Source: Azospirillum oryzae
Lineage (GTDB): Bacteria; Pseudomonadota; Alphaproteobacteria; Azospirillales; Azospirillaceae
Reading direction: 5' to 3'
Length of the DNA stretch: 64,000 nucleotides
NCBI RefSeq assembly: GCF_008364795.1
Contig: NZ_VTTM01000002.1
Coordinates: forward strand, 186,001 to 250,000
The notes beneath the pieces are model-generated. The model worked only from the letters and a program-made list of their open reading frames with translations, did not search any database and was not told the origin of the DNA. Each line of letters opens with the position of its first letter. Within the stretch, counting starts at the first letter, position 1. Of this stretch, positions 22,501 to 30,106 are shown one piece after another. The translations under genes and the position numbers were made by a program.

Positions 22501-23310
22501 TCACTCCACCGCGTAAGGCGGCTTCGTGTACCCCGCCGGCGACAGGGTGAAGATCTCCGCACCGTCGGCCGTCACGCCGATGGAGTGCTCGAACTGGGCG
22601 GACAGCGACTTGTCCTTGGTCACGGCGGTCCAGCCGTCGCCCAGGATCTTCACGTCGGGACGACCGGTGTTGATCATCGGCTCGATGGTGAAGATCATGC
22701 CTTCCTTCAGCACCAGACCCTCGCCCGGTTTGCCGTAATGCAGGACCGACGGCGGTTCGTGGAAGACGCGGCCGACGCCGTGACCGCAGAAATCGCGGAC
22801 CACCGAGAAGCGATGGGATTCGGCGAAGCTCTGGATGGCGTGGCCGATGTCGCCCAGCGTGGCGCCCGGCTTCACCGCGGCGATGCCGATCATCAGCGCG
22901 TCATAGGTGACGTCGACCAGCTTGCGCGCCTTCACGCCGACGTCGCCGCACAGATACATGCGGCTGCTGTCGCCGTACCAGCCGTCGACGATCGGCGTGA
23001 CGTCGATGTTCAGGATGTCGCCGTCGACCAGCCGCTTGTCGCCGGGGATGCCATGGCAGACGACATGGTTGACTGATATGCAGTTGGCGCGCGGGAAGCC
23101 GCGATAGCCCAGCGGGGCGGGGATGCCACCATGGTCGCGGATGAACTGCTCCAGCAGGCGGTCGAGCTCGCCCGTGGTGACGCCCGGCTGCACATAGGGG
23201 ACGATGTAGTCCAGTGCCAGCGCGGCCAGACGGCCGGCCTTGCGCATGCCTTCGAATCCCTCCGGACCATGAAGGCGGACGCGGTTGGATTCGACGTGAT
23301 CCTGTTCCAA
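22501..23310 (-). CDS. map: methionine aminopeptidase, type I
   Basis: 269 aa from a TTG at 23308-23310, chosen because AGGGG precedes it by ten bases and the open frame further upstream runs antisense-like through sfsA. It removes the N-terminal methionine from new proteins. The metal ligands are visible: D in ILNIDVTPIVDGWYGDSSRM, H in DFCGHGVGR, E in IFTIEPM and E in AQFEHSIGV. The substrate histidine lies in NHVVCHGIPG. It is the second gene of a minus-strand sfsA-map pair with a 58-bp gap. The unusual start codon may lower expression. Confidence 0.93.
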   Translation of the reverse strand: MEQDHVESNRVRLHGPEGFEGMRKAGRLAALALDYIVPYVQPGVTTGELDRLLEQFIRDHGGIPAPLGYRGFPRANCISVNHVVCHGIPGDKRLVDGDILNIDVTPIVDGWYGDSSRMYLCGDVGVKARKLVDVTYDALMIGIAAVKPGATLGDIGHAIQSFAESHRFSVVRDFCGHGVGRVFHEPPSVLHYGKPGEGLVLKEGMIFTIEPMINTGRPDVKILGDGWTAVTKDKSLSAQFEHSIGVTADGAEIFTLSPAGYTKPPYAVE

Positions 23311-23368
23311 GACGAAAGCCCCTATGCCAAGTAACCAAAAGCCGGATGCCGAAGCCCGCGGCAGAGCC

Positions 23369-24106
23369 CTAAAGCCGGATCGGCAGCGGCCGGTCCAATT
23401 CAATCGATTCGGGCGTGATCGCGCAAGACCAACACAGCGCCTCCACCCCCGAATCCAGCGCGCGGCGCAGACCGTCATGATAGGCCGGATCGAGATCGGC
23501 CGCCGTGCGGAAATGGGAACAATCGCCGCGCTGGACAAGGTAGAGCATGACCGCGCGGCAGCCCTGGGCCACCATCGCCGCCATCTCCTGCAGATGCTTG
23601 GCGCCGCGGGCGGTGACGCAATCCGGGAATTCGGCGGCGTCTGCATGGGGGCCGTCGGGGCGGCGGAGGTGGACGTTCTTGACCTCGACGTAGGTCGGTG
23701 GGCGGGCGCCGGGCTTGGCCGGGTCGTCCTCCAGAAGTACATCAATGCGGCTGTTGCGGCCGTATTTCACCTCGCGCCGCAGCCGGTCGTAGCCGGCAAG
23801 TTCCGGGATGGTGCCGGCAGCGATGGCGGCGGCGACCAGCGCGTTCGGGTGGCCGGTGTTGACGCCGACCAGCCCCTCGCCCCAGGGGGTGGCGGCCTCC
23901 ACCAGTTCCAGCGTGTAGGCCAGCTTGCGGTTGGGGTTGTCGGAGCGCGAAAGCCAGACGGCGGAGCCGGGAATGTCCAGCCCGATCATGCTGCCGGAAT
24001 TTGGGACATGCGCCGTCACCTCCACCCCGTCCAGCAGGACGTCGGCGAGAAACCGCTTGTAGCGGCGGATCAGGCGGCCTTGAAGAAGGGGGGTGGGAAA
24101 GCGCAT
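23369..24106 (-). CDS. sfsA: sugar fermentation stimulation protein homolog SfsA
   Basis: 245 aa, normal for SfsA. In E. coli SfsA affects maltose use and binds DNA; its biochemical role is unclear, and a nuclease-like fold has been suggested from sequence. The family hallmarks are here: [20 protein letters not shown] at the N-terminus, [31 protein letters not shown] and a C-terminal region with [12 protein letters not shown]. The ATG at 24104-24106 gives the standard start. It is divergent from the CinA-type gene (66-bp gap) and upstream of map. Confidence 0.95.
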   Translation of the reverse strand: MRFPTPLLQGRLIRRYKRFLADVLLDGVEVTAHVPNSGSMIGLDIPGSAVWLSRSDNPNRKLAYTLELVEAATPWGEGLVGVNTGHPNALVAAAIAAGTIPELAGYDRLRREVKYGRNSRIDVLLEDDPAKPGARPPTYVEVKNVHLRRPDGPHADAAEFPDCVTARGAKHLQEMAAMVAQGCRAVMLYLVQRGDCSHFRTAADLDPAYHDGLRRALDSGVEALCWSCAITPESIELDRPLPIRL

Positions 24107-24172
24107 CTTGGCCGCGACGCTACCCTTGGCCTTCCCGCTCGACAAGAGCGTTCCACGGAGCCCCGCACCGCC

Positions 24173-24973
24173 ATGACGTCCGAGACCGCAGAAAGCCCGG
24201 TTGCCGTGAACCCGACCGCCGCAAATCCCACTGCCGCCGTCCTGGTGATCGGCAACGAGATCCTGTCGGGCCGCACCAAGGACGCCAATCTGGGCCACAT
24301 CGCCGAGAAGCTGACGGAGATCGGCGTGCGGCTGCGCGAGGCCCGCGTGGTGCCGGACGTGGAGGAGGAGGTCGTCGCCGCGGTCAACGCGCTGCGCGCC
24401 CGCTATACCTACGTCTTCACCACCGGTGGTATCGGCCCGACCCACGACGACATCACCGCCGCCTGCGTCGCCAAGGCCTTCGGCGTGGCATTGGAGCGCA
24501 ATCCGGAGGCGGTCGCCCGGCTGGAGCGCCATTACGCCGCCGGCCAGTTGAACGAGGCGCGGCTGCGCATGGCCAACGTCCCGGCCGGCGGCATCCTGAT
24601 CGACAACCCGATCAGCCAGGCGCCGGGCTTCCAAATCGGCAACGTCTTCGTCATGGCCGGCGTGCCCAACATCATGCGGGCGATGCTGGACGGCATTTTG
24701 CCGCGGCTGGCCGGCGGGCCGGCGCTGCATGCCCGCACGGTGGCCTGCGAGCTGGCCGAGGGTGTGATCGCCGCCGAGCTGTCGGCTCTGCAGGACCGCC
24801 ATCCGGACCTGGAGATCGGCAGCTATCCTTACTTCCGCGCCGGCTTCTTCGGGGTCAGCCTGGTCCTGCGCGGCACCGACGAGCAGGAGTTGGCGGCCGC
24901 CACCGACGAGTTGGCGGAGATCGTCCGCCGTCTGGGCGGCACGCCCACCGTCACGGTTGGTACGAAAGGGTAG
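24173..24973 (+). CDS. CinA-type competence/damage-inducible (molybdopterin-binding) domain protein
   Basis: 266 aa with only the N-terminal MoaB/MogA-like domain of CinA; the C-terminal nicotinamide-nucleotide amidase domain is absent. Motifs: [61 protein letters not shown] and [11 protein letters not shown]. In CinA this domain hydrolyses ADP-ribose-like compounds; in stand-alone proteins the role is unsettled. The first ~20 residues are Ala/Thr/Pro-rich and poorly conserved. It is divergent from sfsA. A 15-bp palindrome (25015-25029, GGACCGA-T-TCGGTCC) follows its stop. Confidence 0.88.
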   Translation: MTSETAESPVAVNPTAANPTAAVLVIGNEILSGRTKDANLGHIAEKLTEIGVRLREARVVPDVEEEVVAAVNALRARYTYVFTTGGIGPTHDDITAACVAKAFGVALERNPEAVARLERHYAAGQLNEARLRMANVPAGGILIDNPISQAPGFQIGNVFVMAGVPNIMRAMLDGILPRLAGGPALHARTVACELAEGVIAAELSALQDRHPDLEIGSYPYFRAGFFGVSLVLRGTDEQELAAATDELAEIVRRLGGTPTVTVGTKG

Positions 24974-25078
24974 TCGGACTATGACCGCTGGTATGTCGGT
25001 GGGTCGATTGTCCCGGACCGATTCGGTCCTACATCAACAAACTGTCATCCAAATCAGCTTTGCCGCGGGAGTCCCGCC

Positions 25079-25324
25079 ATGAAGAGCTTCGAGAAAGCAG
25101 CGCTGCTGTTTCTTCTCCGCCACCTGTTCGCCGGCATTGTCGGCGCCGTGGTGCTGGCGACCGGTCTCTTGTGGTTCGATGTCGCCAAGCTGGCGACGCT
25201 GATCGGCAACAGTGACTACGGCATCACCGCCACGGTGATGCTCTATGCCGGCCTGATGCTGACCTTCGGCAGCGTGTCGATGGGGATCGGCATCATGACG
25301 ATGAACGAGGACACCCGTCCTTAA
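25079..25324 (+). CDS. small two-helix membrane protein
   Basis: 81 aa, unknown function. Two membrane helices are clear (HLFAGIVGAVVLATGLLWF and ATVMLYAGLMLTFGSVSMGI), joined by a short soluble loop with DVAKLATLIGNSDYG. The N-terminus is positively charged (MKSFEKAALLFLLRH) and the tail acidic. The ATG at 25079 has GGGAG upstream. Its stop codon touches the stop of the convergent gene at 25325, leaving no room for a terminator between them. Confidence 0.75.
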   Translation: MKSFEKAALLFLLRHLFAGIVGAVVLATGLLWFDVAKLATLIGNSDYGITATVMLYAGLMLTFGSVSMGIGIMTMNEDTRP

Positions 25325-25498
25325 TCAGATGCCGAACGGCCCGAATCGGTTATAGACCCAGACCAGGGCGACGATCAGCGCCAGCCAGAGCGCGGCATTG
25401 CGCAGCACGACTCCGCGGTTCCGGCGAAGGGCGGCCGGCACCACCAGGACCGCGACCATCAGCAGCGCCACCAGCGACATCCATTGCGTCTCGCTCAC
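25325..25498 (-). CDS. small two-helix membrane protein
   Basis: 57 aa from the GTG at 25496-25498, which AGGAGG precedes by four bases; an ATG five codons earlier is less well placed. Two hydrophobic segments (MSLVALLMVAVLVVPAAL and AALWLALIVALVWVY) are separated by a basic turn (RRNRGVVLRN), so both ends probably face the same side. Function unknown. It is convergent with the 81-aa membrane protein gene. Confidence 0.65.
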   Translation of the reverse strand: MSETQWMSLVALLMVAVLVVPAALRRNRGVVLRNAALWLALIVALVWVYNRFGPFGI

Positions 25499-25618
25499 GC
25501 CGCCTCCTTCCATTTCCGGCCCTGTTCCGGGCCTGTCTCACAGTTGCGCTTCCTTCGATATGGGAATGCCTGCGGTATTGCGAAGGCCTCTTGACCCGCA
25601 GCCCCGCGATTGTCTAAG

Positions 25619-25696
25619 TCATGACCACGGAACGGTGCGTTGCATATCGAGGTATGCAATCTGCGCGGGCAGCGCGGGACCGCTCCGTGGACATGA
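25619..25696. repeat. long inverted repeat with nested hairpins upstream of tRNA-Leu
   Basis: The 17-nt arms 25619-25635 and 25680-25696 match in 15 of 17 pairs (TCATGACCACGG / CCGTGGACATGA). Inside are a perfect TTGCATA-N6-TATGCAA palindrome (25640-25659) and a small GCGC/GCGC hairpin. TTGACC (25591-25596) and TCTAAG (25613-25618) could be a promoter starting at the hairpin. It may be a structured leader of the tRNA transcript or a regulatory element. Confidence 0.45.
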
Positions 25697-25752
25697 GCTT
25701 TGCCGTACGGATCCGGTCGCATGGGCTGGATTGCGATGGCAGAGTCCGGGGC

Positions 25753-25837
25753 GCGGGCGTGGCGAAACCGGTAGACGCAAGGGACTTAAAATCCCTCACC
25801 CTAAGGTATGCGGGTTCGAGTCCCGCCGCCCGCACCA
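25753..25837 (+). tRNA. tRNA-Leu, anticodon TAA
   Basis: 85 nt with encoded CCA. Acceptor stem GCGGGCG/CGCCCGC. The anticodon stem GGGA/TCCC encloses CTTAAAA, giving anticodon TAA. The long variable arm and the TAGACGCAAG D-loop are class II features typical of tRNA-Leu. The T-arm reads GGGTTCGAGTCCC. Confidence 0.95.
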
Positions 25838-25961
25838 TCTTGCTGATCGATGGCTTTCCTGGCCGGTCTTCCTGACCGATGTGGGACCGTCCCGACGGGC
25901 GTGGAGCGGTCGGGAACCCACCCAGGTCCCACCCGTGCGAGACTTCCGCACCGGCGGTTGT

Positions 25962-26147
25962 TCACCGCGCCTCGACCGGGCCGCAGGTTCGGCGGTGGGC
26001 CAGCAGGCAGTCTTCGGTCTTCGACTGCCGCATCAAGGCGTCCATCAGCCAATATCCCAGCACGAGGACAATCATGATGGCGATGGCGGCGCCGAGATTG
26101 GCGGCCATGCGGGGGCGGTCGTCGTTCGGCATCCTGTCGGGCATCAT
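25962..26147 (-). CDS. small single-pass membrane protein
   Basis: 61 aa, unknown function. One membrane helix (LGAAIAIMIVLVLGYWLMDAL) follows a short basic/acidic N-terminus; the tail after it is charged and has two cysteines (DCLLAHRRTCG). Its ATG at 26147 overlaps the stop codon of the upstream gene (ATGA), so translation is coupled. This overlap and the clean helix make it likely to be real despite its size. Confidence 0.65.
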   Translation of the reverse strand: MMPDRMPNDDRPRMAANLGAAIAIMIVLVLGYWLMDALMRQSKTEDCLLAHRRTCGPVEAR

Positions 26148-26374
26148 TTCTTGCCCGGCTTCCGCTTGGTCCGGCCGTTGGCCGCCTCGCCCTCCTTGCG
26201 CTGGAGGAACAGGCGGCCGGCCTGCATCGCGGCTGTACGGCTGATGTAGCTGCCGCAGTCGAAGCGCCGGCCGTCGAACATCACCGTCAGGGTGAAGCTC
26301 TGCGGGGCGGCTTCATCGACCATGATCGACGAGGGGGCGGTCGGGGGGGCGGTCGGGGGGGAGGCGGGCTTCAT
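26144..26374 (-). CDS. small basic hypothetical protein
   Basis: 76 aa, unknown. The first ~17 residues are Pro/Thr/Ala-rich; the core FTLTVMFDGRRFDCGSYIS looks like a small beta unit and is followed by a helix and a very basic tail (RTKRKPGKK). An internal ATG at 26323 is an alternative start, but neither start has a clear ribosome site. It is coupled by a 4-bp overlap to the membrane protein gene downstream. Confidence 0.5.
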   Translation of the reverse strand: MKPASPPTAPPTAPSSIMVDEAAPQSFTLTVMFDGRRFDCGSYISRTAAMQAGRLFLQRKEGEAANGRTKRKPGKK

Positions 26375-26464
26375 GCGCTGGTCTCTGCTTTTTGCCTGCG
26401 GCGGTAGGATTCATACGTCCCCGGCTACGCGCAGACCAGCGGCTTTGGCGAGCCCGCCTTCCAC

Positions 26465-26848
26465 TCAGCGCTCCACCTTTCCGCCGGCATTGACCCAGGC
26501 GGCGAAACCGCCGCGCAGGCGGTTGATGGTGCCGGTGTGGCCGGCGGCCATCATGCGTTCGGCGGCCGGACCGCAGCGCATGCCGCCCTGGCAATGGAAG
26601 ACCAGATGCTTGCCCGGATCGGTCGGGACGCGCGACGGGTCGAACCGCGACAGCGGGTTCAGGATGGCGCCGGGGATATGGCCGGCGGCGTGTTCGTGCG
26701 GTTCGCGGACGTCGACGATCACCGCCTCGCCCTTGGACTGCCATTGGATCGCGGTCGCCGCGTCGATCTGCTGGATGCGGCCGGCGCCGCTCTGGCCATC
26801 CGAGGGTGCCGCGGGAATCAGGCGGCGGAAAAGCGAGCACAGCGACAT
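26465..26848 (-). CDS. rhodanese-domain sulfurtransferase
   Basis: 127 aa from the ATG at 26848, which GGAAGGA precedes by nine bases. A single rhodanese domain: VIVDVREPHEHAAGHIPGAI, then the active-site cysteine in VFHCQGGMRCG and the closing helix INRLRGGFAAWVNAGG. It would carry a persulfide on that cysteine and pass sulfur to acceptors such as cyanide, sulfite or thiols. It is divergent from an AhpD-like gene, with an AT-rich palindrome inside the shared promoter region, so it may answer to reactive sulfur or oxidants. That control is inference. Confidence 0.9.
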   Translation of the reverse strand: MSLCSLFRRLIPAAPSDGQSGAGRIQQIDAATAIQWQSKGEAVIVDVREPHEHAAGHIPGAILNPLSRFDPSRVPTDPGKHLVFHCQGGMRCGPAAERMMAAGHTGTINRLRGGFAAWVNAGGKVER

Positions 26849-26922
26849 GATTCTTGGTCCTTCCAAATTCTTGGGGCGACTGGTGGGGATGGTGCGGGCG
26901 GGGAGGCGCCCGCGGACGGCTC

Positions 26923-26959
26923 TTGACCTATAGATTAGTATATTCTAATTTATTGTCAA
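26923..26959. promoter_or_regulatory. divergent promoter region with AT-rich palindromic operator
   Basis: A perfect -35 box TTGACA faces the rhodanese gene (26959-26954) and TTGACC faces the AhpD-like gene (26923-26928). Between them lies ATTAG-TATATT-CTAAT (26934-26949), an AT-rich palindrome very unlike the surrounding GC-rich DNA. ArsR-family sulfur sensors (BigR/SqrR type) use AT-rich inverted repeats in comparable places; no such regulator gene is adjacent here. Confidence 0.5.
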
Positions 26960-27023
26960 TGAATGGCGGTGCCGCCTGGGCAAAGATGGTCGGGCGGGCG
27001 CCTTTCAAGAACAGGAGACCACC

Positions 27024-27377
27024 ATGCATAAGAACTGGCCGCAGATGACCGGTGAGCTGTCCGGTGCCATCCGTGAACTGCGCGGCGGTGCGCCCGACGT
27101 CATGAAGGCCTTTTCCGGAATGGCCCAGGCGGCGCTGAAGGCGAATGCGCTGGACACCAAGACCAAGGAGCTGATCGCGCTTGCCATCGCGGTGGCGATC
27201 CGTTGCGACGGCTGTGTCGCGTTCCATGCCGAAGCGGCGATGAAGCAGGGGGCGAGTCGCGACGAGGTGATGGAGACGATGGGGATGGCGGTCTATATGG
27301 GCGCCGGGCCGTCGGTGATGTATGCCGCCCAGGCGGTCGAGGCGTTCGACCAGTTCACCGAAAAGGTGGCCGGCTGA
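27024..27377 (+). CDS. carboxymuconolactone decarboxylase family (AhpD-like) protein
   Basis: 117 aa. All-helical AhpD/CMD fold with the redox motif CDGCVAFH: two cysteines and a histidine arranged as in AhpD-type alkylhydroperoxidases (EX11CXXCX3H). The lead-in LDTKTKELIALAIAVAIR and the tail MGAGPSVMYAAQAVEAFDQF are typical. It probably reduces peroxides or passes electrons between thiols. It is divergent from the rhodanese gene and shares the palindromic promoter region with it, which suggests a common sulfur or oxidative stress response. Confidence 0.88.
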   Translation: MHKNWPQMTGELSGAIRELRGGAPDVMKAFSGMAQAALKANALDTKTKELIALAIAVAIRCDGCVAFHAEAAMKQGASRDEVMETMGMAVYMGAGPSVMYAAQAVEAFDQFTEKVAG

Positions 27378-27428
27378 TCGAAAGACTTGATCCGGCCGGA
27401 AAGCGCGATCCCGAGTTTGGGGATCGGG

Positions 27429-27513
27429 TGGTGCGGGCGGTCGGACTCGAACCGACACTCCTTGCGGAACCGGATTTTGAGTCCGGCGCGTCTACCAATT
27501 TCACCACGCCCGC
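27429..27513 (-). tRNA. tRNA-Leu, anticodon CAA
   Basis: 85 nt on the minus strand with encoded CCA (27429-27431). Acceptor stem GCGGGCG (27507-27513 read in reverse) pairs with CGCCCGC. The anticodon loop reads CTCAAAA, anticodon CAA (codon TTG). A long variable arm (TTCCGCAAGGAG region) and the T-arm TCGGTTCGAGTCCGA are present. Confidence 0.95.
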
Positions 27514-27729
27514 AGCGACGCCTCTTCTAACGCAACAGTCCGGAAACGGAAAGTGCAAAAGAACGGGGCGTCCGGGCAACCCCGTCCGGACATCGCCAAG
27601 CGTTGAGGACGCCGCTGCGGTGCCGCTTATTCCCCGTGCCGGTCGTGGCCCCTGCCATGCCGTCGCAGGAGCGCCGCGGGTGTCGCGGACGGCTGGCCGA
27701 ACGGCCCAGTACGCGCTACCTTGTCGGAC

Positions 27730-28266
27730 ATGACGACCAAGCCCCTCATGTCCCGCGTCTTCGACGATCCCCGCGTGGCCGCCCTGCTGCTGGCGCTGGC
27801 CAGCGCCGGGGTGCTGCTGTCGGCCCTGTTCTTCCAGTTCGTGCTGGATTACCAACCTTGCGTGCTGTGCATCCTGCAGCGCTGGCCCTATGTGGCGGTG
27901 ATGGTGCTTGGGCTGGTGACCTGGCTGTTCCGCCGCTGGAAGGGGCTGGGCGACGCGTTGCTGGTGGTGAGCGGGCTGGCCCTGCTGGCCGGTGCCGGCA
28001 TCGCCGCCTATCATGTCGGGGTGGAGCAGCATTGGTGGGCCGGCACCTCGTCCTGCGGCGGGTCGGCGCCGGCCAATTCGCTGGAGGCGTTGCGCGCCCA
28101 GGTGATGGCCGCCCCGGTCACCCGCTGTGACGAAGTGGCGTGGTCGCTGTTCGGGATCTCAATGGCGGGTTACAACGTGGTGATCTCGCTGGCGCTGGCG
28201 GCCTACGCCTTCGTCGCGGCACGCATCGCCTACACCCGCACCCCGGTGTCGAGGACCGCATTGTGA
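27730..28266 (+). CDS. disulfide bond formation protein, DsbB family
   Basis: 178 aa with four membrane helices. The first redox pair is CVLC (in DYQPCVLCILQRWPYV) and the second pair lies in the periplasmic loop (TSSCGG and VTRCDEV), the usual DsbB arrangement. It would reoxidise a DsbA-type thiol oxidase and pass electrons to quinone. The ATG at 27730 is preferred over a TTG three codons earlier. It overlaps coq7, a ubiquinone synthesis gene, by four bases, which fits the quinone dependence of DsbB. Confidence 0.9.
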   Translation: MTTKPLMSRVFDDPRVAALLLALASAGVLLSALFFQFVLDYQPCVLCILQRWPYVAVMVLGLVTWLFRRWKGLGDALLVVSGLALLAGAGIAAYHVGVEQHWWAGTSSCGGSAPANSLEALRAQVMAAPVTRCDEVAWSLFGISMAGYNVVISLALAAYAFVAARIAYTRTPVSRTAL

Positions 28267-28859
28267 GTGAAACGACGTCTGCCACCGCTGTTTCCCGTTC
28301 CGGCCCGGTTGCCGGTTCTCTGCCCGGTTCGCTGCCCGGCGATTTGCCGCGGCGCGAGCGGCTGGCCCGCATCGTCCGCGTCGACCATGCCGGCGAATAT
28401 GGCGCCAAGCGCATCTATGAGGGCCAGATCGCCGTCATGGGCAAGGGGCGCCACGGCAAGACCCTGCGCCACATGGCGGAGCAGGAACTGGTCCATCTGG
28501 AATATTTCGAAAAGCAGCTGAACCGGCGCCGGGTGCGGCCGACCCTGCTGCAGCCCCTGTGGCACGTCACCGGCTTCCTGCTGGGCGCCGGCACGGCGAT
28601 CCTTGGCGAGCGCGCGGCGATGGCCTGCACCGTCGCGGTGGAAGAGGTGATCGAGGAGCATTACGAGGCGCAGCTGAAGCATCTCGGTCCCGAGGAGCAG
28701 GAACTGTCCGACAGCATCCGCAAGTTCCAGGCGGAGGAGGTCGAGCACCGCGACATCGGGCTGCGGAACGAGGCGGAGCGCGCGGCGGGCTATCCGATCC
28801 TGTCGGCGGCGATCAAGGCCGGCACCCGGGCGGTGATCTGGGTGGCCGAGAGGGTGTAG
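28263..28859 (+). CDS. coq7: demethoxyubiquinone hydroxylase
   Basis: 198 aa from a GTG at 28263 that overlaps the dsbB stop. Coq7/UbiF-type di-iron hydroxylase; it adds the last ring hydroxyl in ubiquinone synthesis. Iron ligands are in RVDHAGEYGAKRIYEGQ (E), MAEQELVHLEYFEKQL (E..H), VAVEEVIEEHYEAQL (E) and FQAEEVEHRDIGL (E..H). The first ~35 residues contain a Ser/Gly/Pro repeat (GSLPGSLPGDLP) and are probably disordered. The chain ends shortly after a final helix that could sit on the membrane. Confidence 0.95.
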   Translation: MSETTSATAVSRSGPVAGSLPGSLPGDLPRRERLARIVRVDHAGEYGAKRIYEGQIAVMGKGRHGKTLRHMAEQELVHLEYFEKQLNRRRVRPTLLQPLWHVTGFLLGAGTAILGERAAMACTVAVEEVIEEHYEAQLKHLGPEEQELSDSIRKFQAEEVEHRDIGLRNEAERAAGYPILSAAIKAGTRAVIWVAERV

Positions 28860-28904
28860 CGGGCGGGCGCAGGGGGGCGATACCGTCCCCCCATCCGCAC
28901 TGCG

Positions 28905-29468
28905 CTACGTCGGGTCCAATTCCGAGTCCCAATAAAGAAAATCCCGCCAACTTTCATGGAGGAAGTTTGGCGGGAAGGCGCGTCCGTTCTCTTGCAGCTC
29001 GTAGGCACTGGGCTGGAAGGGCGGACTGAGGGGGATCATGCCGCAGACGTGGGGAAGGCGGTCGCCCTTCGCCAGGTTGCAGGCCGAACAGGATGTTATG
29101 ACGTTTTCCCACGTCGTCCGACCGCCGCGGGACCGCGGAATCACATGGTCGAAGGTCAGATCGTGGGTGGGGAAGGGGCGGCCGCAATACTGGCAGGTGA
29201 AGCGGTCGCGCAGGAAGACGTTGAAGCGGGTGAAGGCCGGGCGGCGCGTGGCCGGGATGAACTCTTTCAGCGAGATGACGCTGGGCAACCGGACTTCGAA
29301 ACTTGGGGATCGGACGACCCGGTCATAGTGCGATACGATGTTGACCCGTTCCAGAAAGACCGCCTTGACCGCTTCCTGCCAGGACCATAGCGACAAGGGG
29401 AAGTAACTGAGCGGGCGGAAATCCGCGTTCAGCACCAGAGCCGGACAGTGATCGGGTGGTGGAGCCAA
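28905..29468 (-). CDS. HNH endonuclease family protein
   Basis: 187 aa from the TTG at 29466-29468, where AAGGGAG precedes the codon and the conserved LVLNADFRPLSYFPLSLWSW begins soon after; the frame extends upstream without support. The HNH domain is intact: FTCQYCGRPF and the second pair CSACNLAKGD hold the zinc, and LTFDHVIPRSRGG supplies the catalytic His. Proteins of this type are widespread in alphaproteobacteria as stand-alone nucleases of unknown substrate. A 3' coding inverted repeat (28942-28950 with 28967-28975) may hinder transcription from either direction between it and coq7. Confidence 0.85.
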   Translation of the reverse strand: MAPPPDHCPALVLNADFRPLSYFPLSLWSWQEAVKAVFLERVNIVSHYDRVVRSPSFEVRLPSVISLKEFIPATRRPAFTRFNVFLRDRFTCQYCGRPFPTHDLTFDHVIPRSRGGRTTWENVITSCSACNLAKGDRLPHVCGMIPLSPPFQPSAYELQENGRAFPPNFLHESWRDFLYWDSELDPT

Positions 29469-29878
29469 TGGCCACTCCCTTATCTGAAACCGTTGTCTGG
29501 ATCCCGGCACGCGACACGGGTGCGGCTTGTGCGCGGGGGCGTCTATGCTCCGCCCCGGCGGCCGGATCGCCGATCCGGGACAACCAAATACATAGTGGAT
29601 CAAGGGGCCGGACTCAACATCTTGACCCGGTGCGGCCGAATTTCTTCACCGATGTGTAACCTTTTTTGCACTGTGGACATGCCCGGAAAGGCGGCAGACC
29701 GCCATCCGGACCTTCGCGCGGGGGCTGTGACATCGACAACGATATCGGCAGAAAGTCCGGCCGCTTCCCTTGCACGCTTACCCCTCGTTAACCATGACGG
29801 CGCCATGGTGGGTCTCGTTGATCCAAGCTGATCCCGCCGGTTCGAACCGGCCGGAAGCGACCCCGAGGAAAGTCCGCC
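29469..29878. other. 410-bp divergent gap
   Basis: No gene is supported. It separates the HNH nuclease (minus) and the 55-aa small protein (plus). A short T-rich run (29660-29667) and TTGACC (29621-29626) are the only promoter-like signs; I see no strong hairpin. Confidence 0.35.
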
Positions 29879-30046
29879 ATGACCGCCGTCATCATCGACC
29901 TCGCCCAGAAGCGCCGTGAACGCGAGGAGCGTGAGCGCCAGATCCGCATCGACGCGTTCGACCGCGAACTGCGTCGCCGTCTGGCGCTGTATCTGGAAGG
30001 CGAGGAGATCCCGGTCGAGCCGATCCGCGACAATCCTTATATTTAA
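29879..30046 (+). CDS. small charged helical protein
   Basis: 55 aa. ATG at 29879 with GAGGAA seven to ten bases upstream, ending TAA at 30044. The sequence is strongly charged and helical: MTAVIIDLAQKRREREERER, then a DAFDRELRRRLALYL amphipathic helix and the tail EEIPVEPIRDNPYI. Third codon positions are GC-rich like the genes around it, which supports coding. No family is recognised. It lies 60 bp upstream of gluQ on the same strand and may share its transcript. Confidence 0.7.
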   Translation: MTAVIIDLAQKRREREERERQIRIDAFDRELRRRLALYLEGEEIPVEPIRDNPYI

Positions 30047-30106
30047 GTCCCGCCTTCCCGACAGATCCGCCGCCCGGTCCGGCGCGCGATCCGCTATAAG
30101 GCGGGG

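Noticed and set aside
28942..28975. Inverted repeat TCCCGCCAA...TTGGCGGGA
   Set aside because: It lies inside the 3' end of the HNH nuclease coding region; with a weak flanking U-run it is not a clear terminator.
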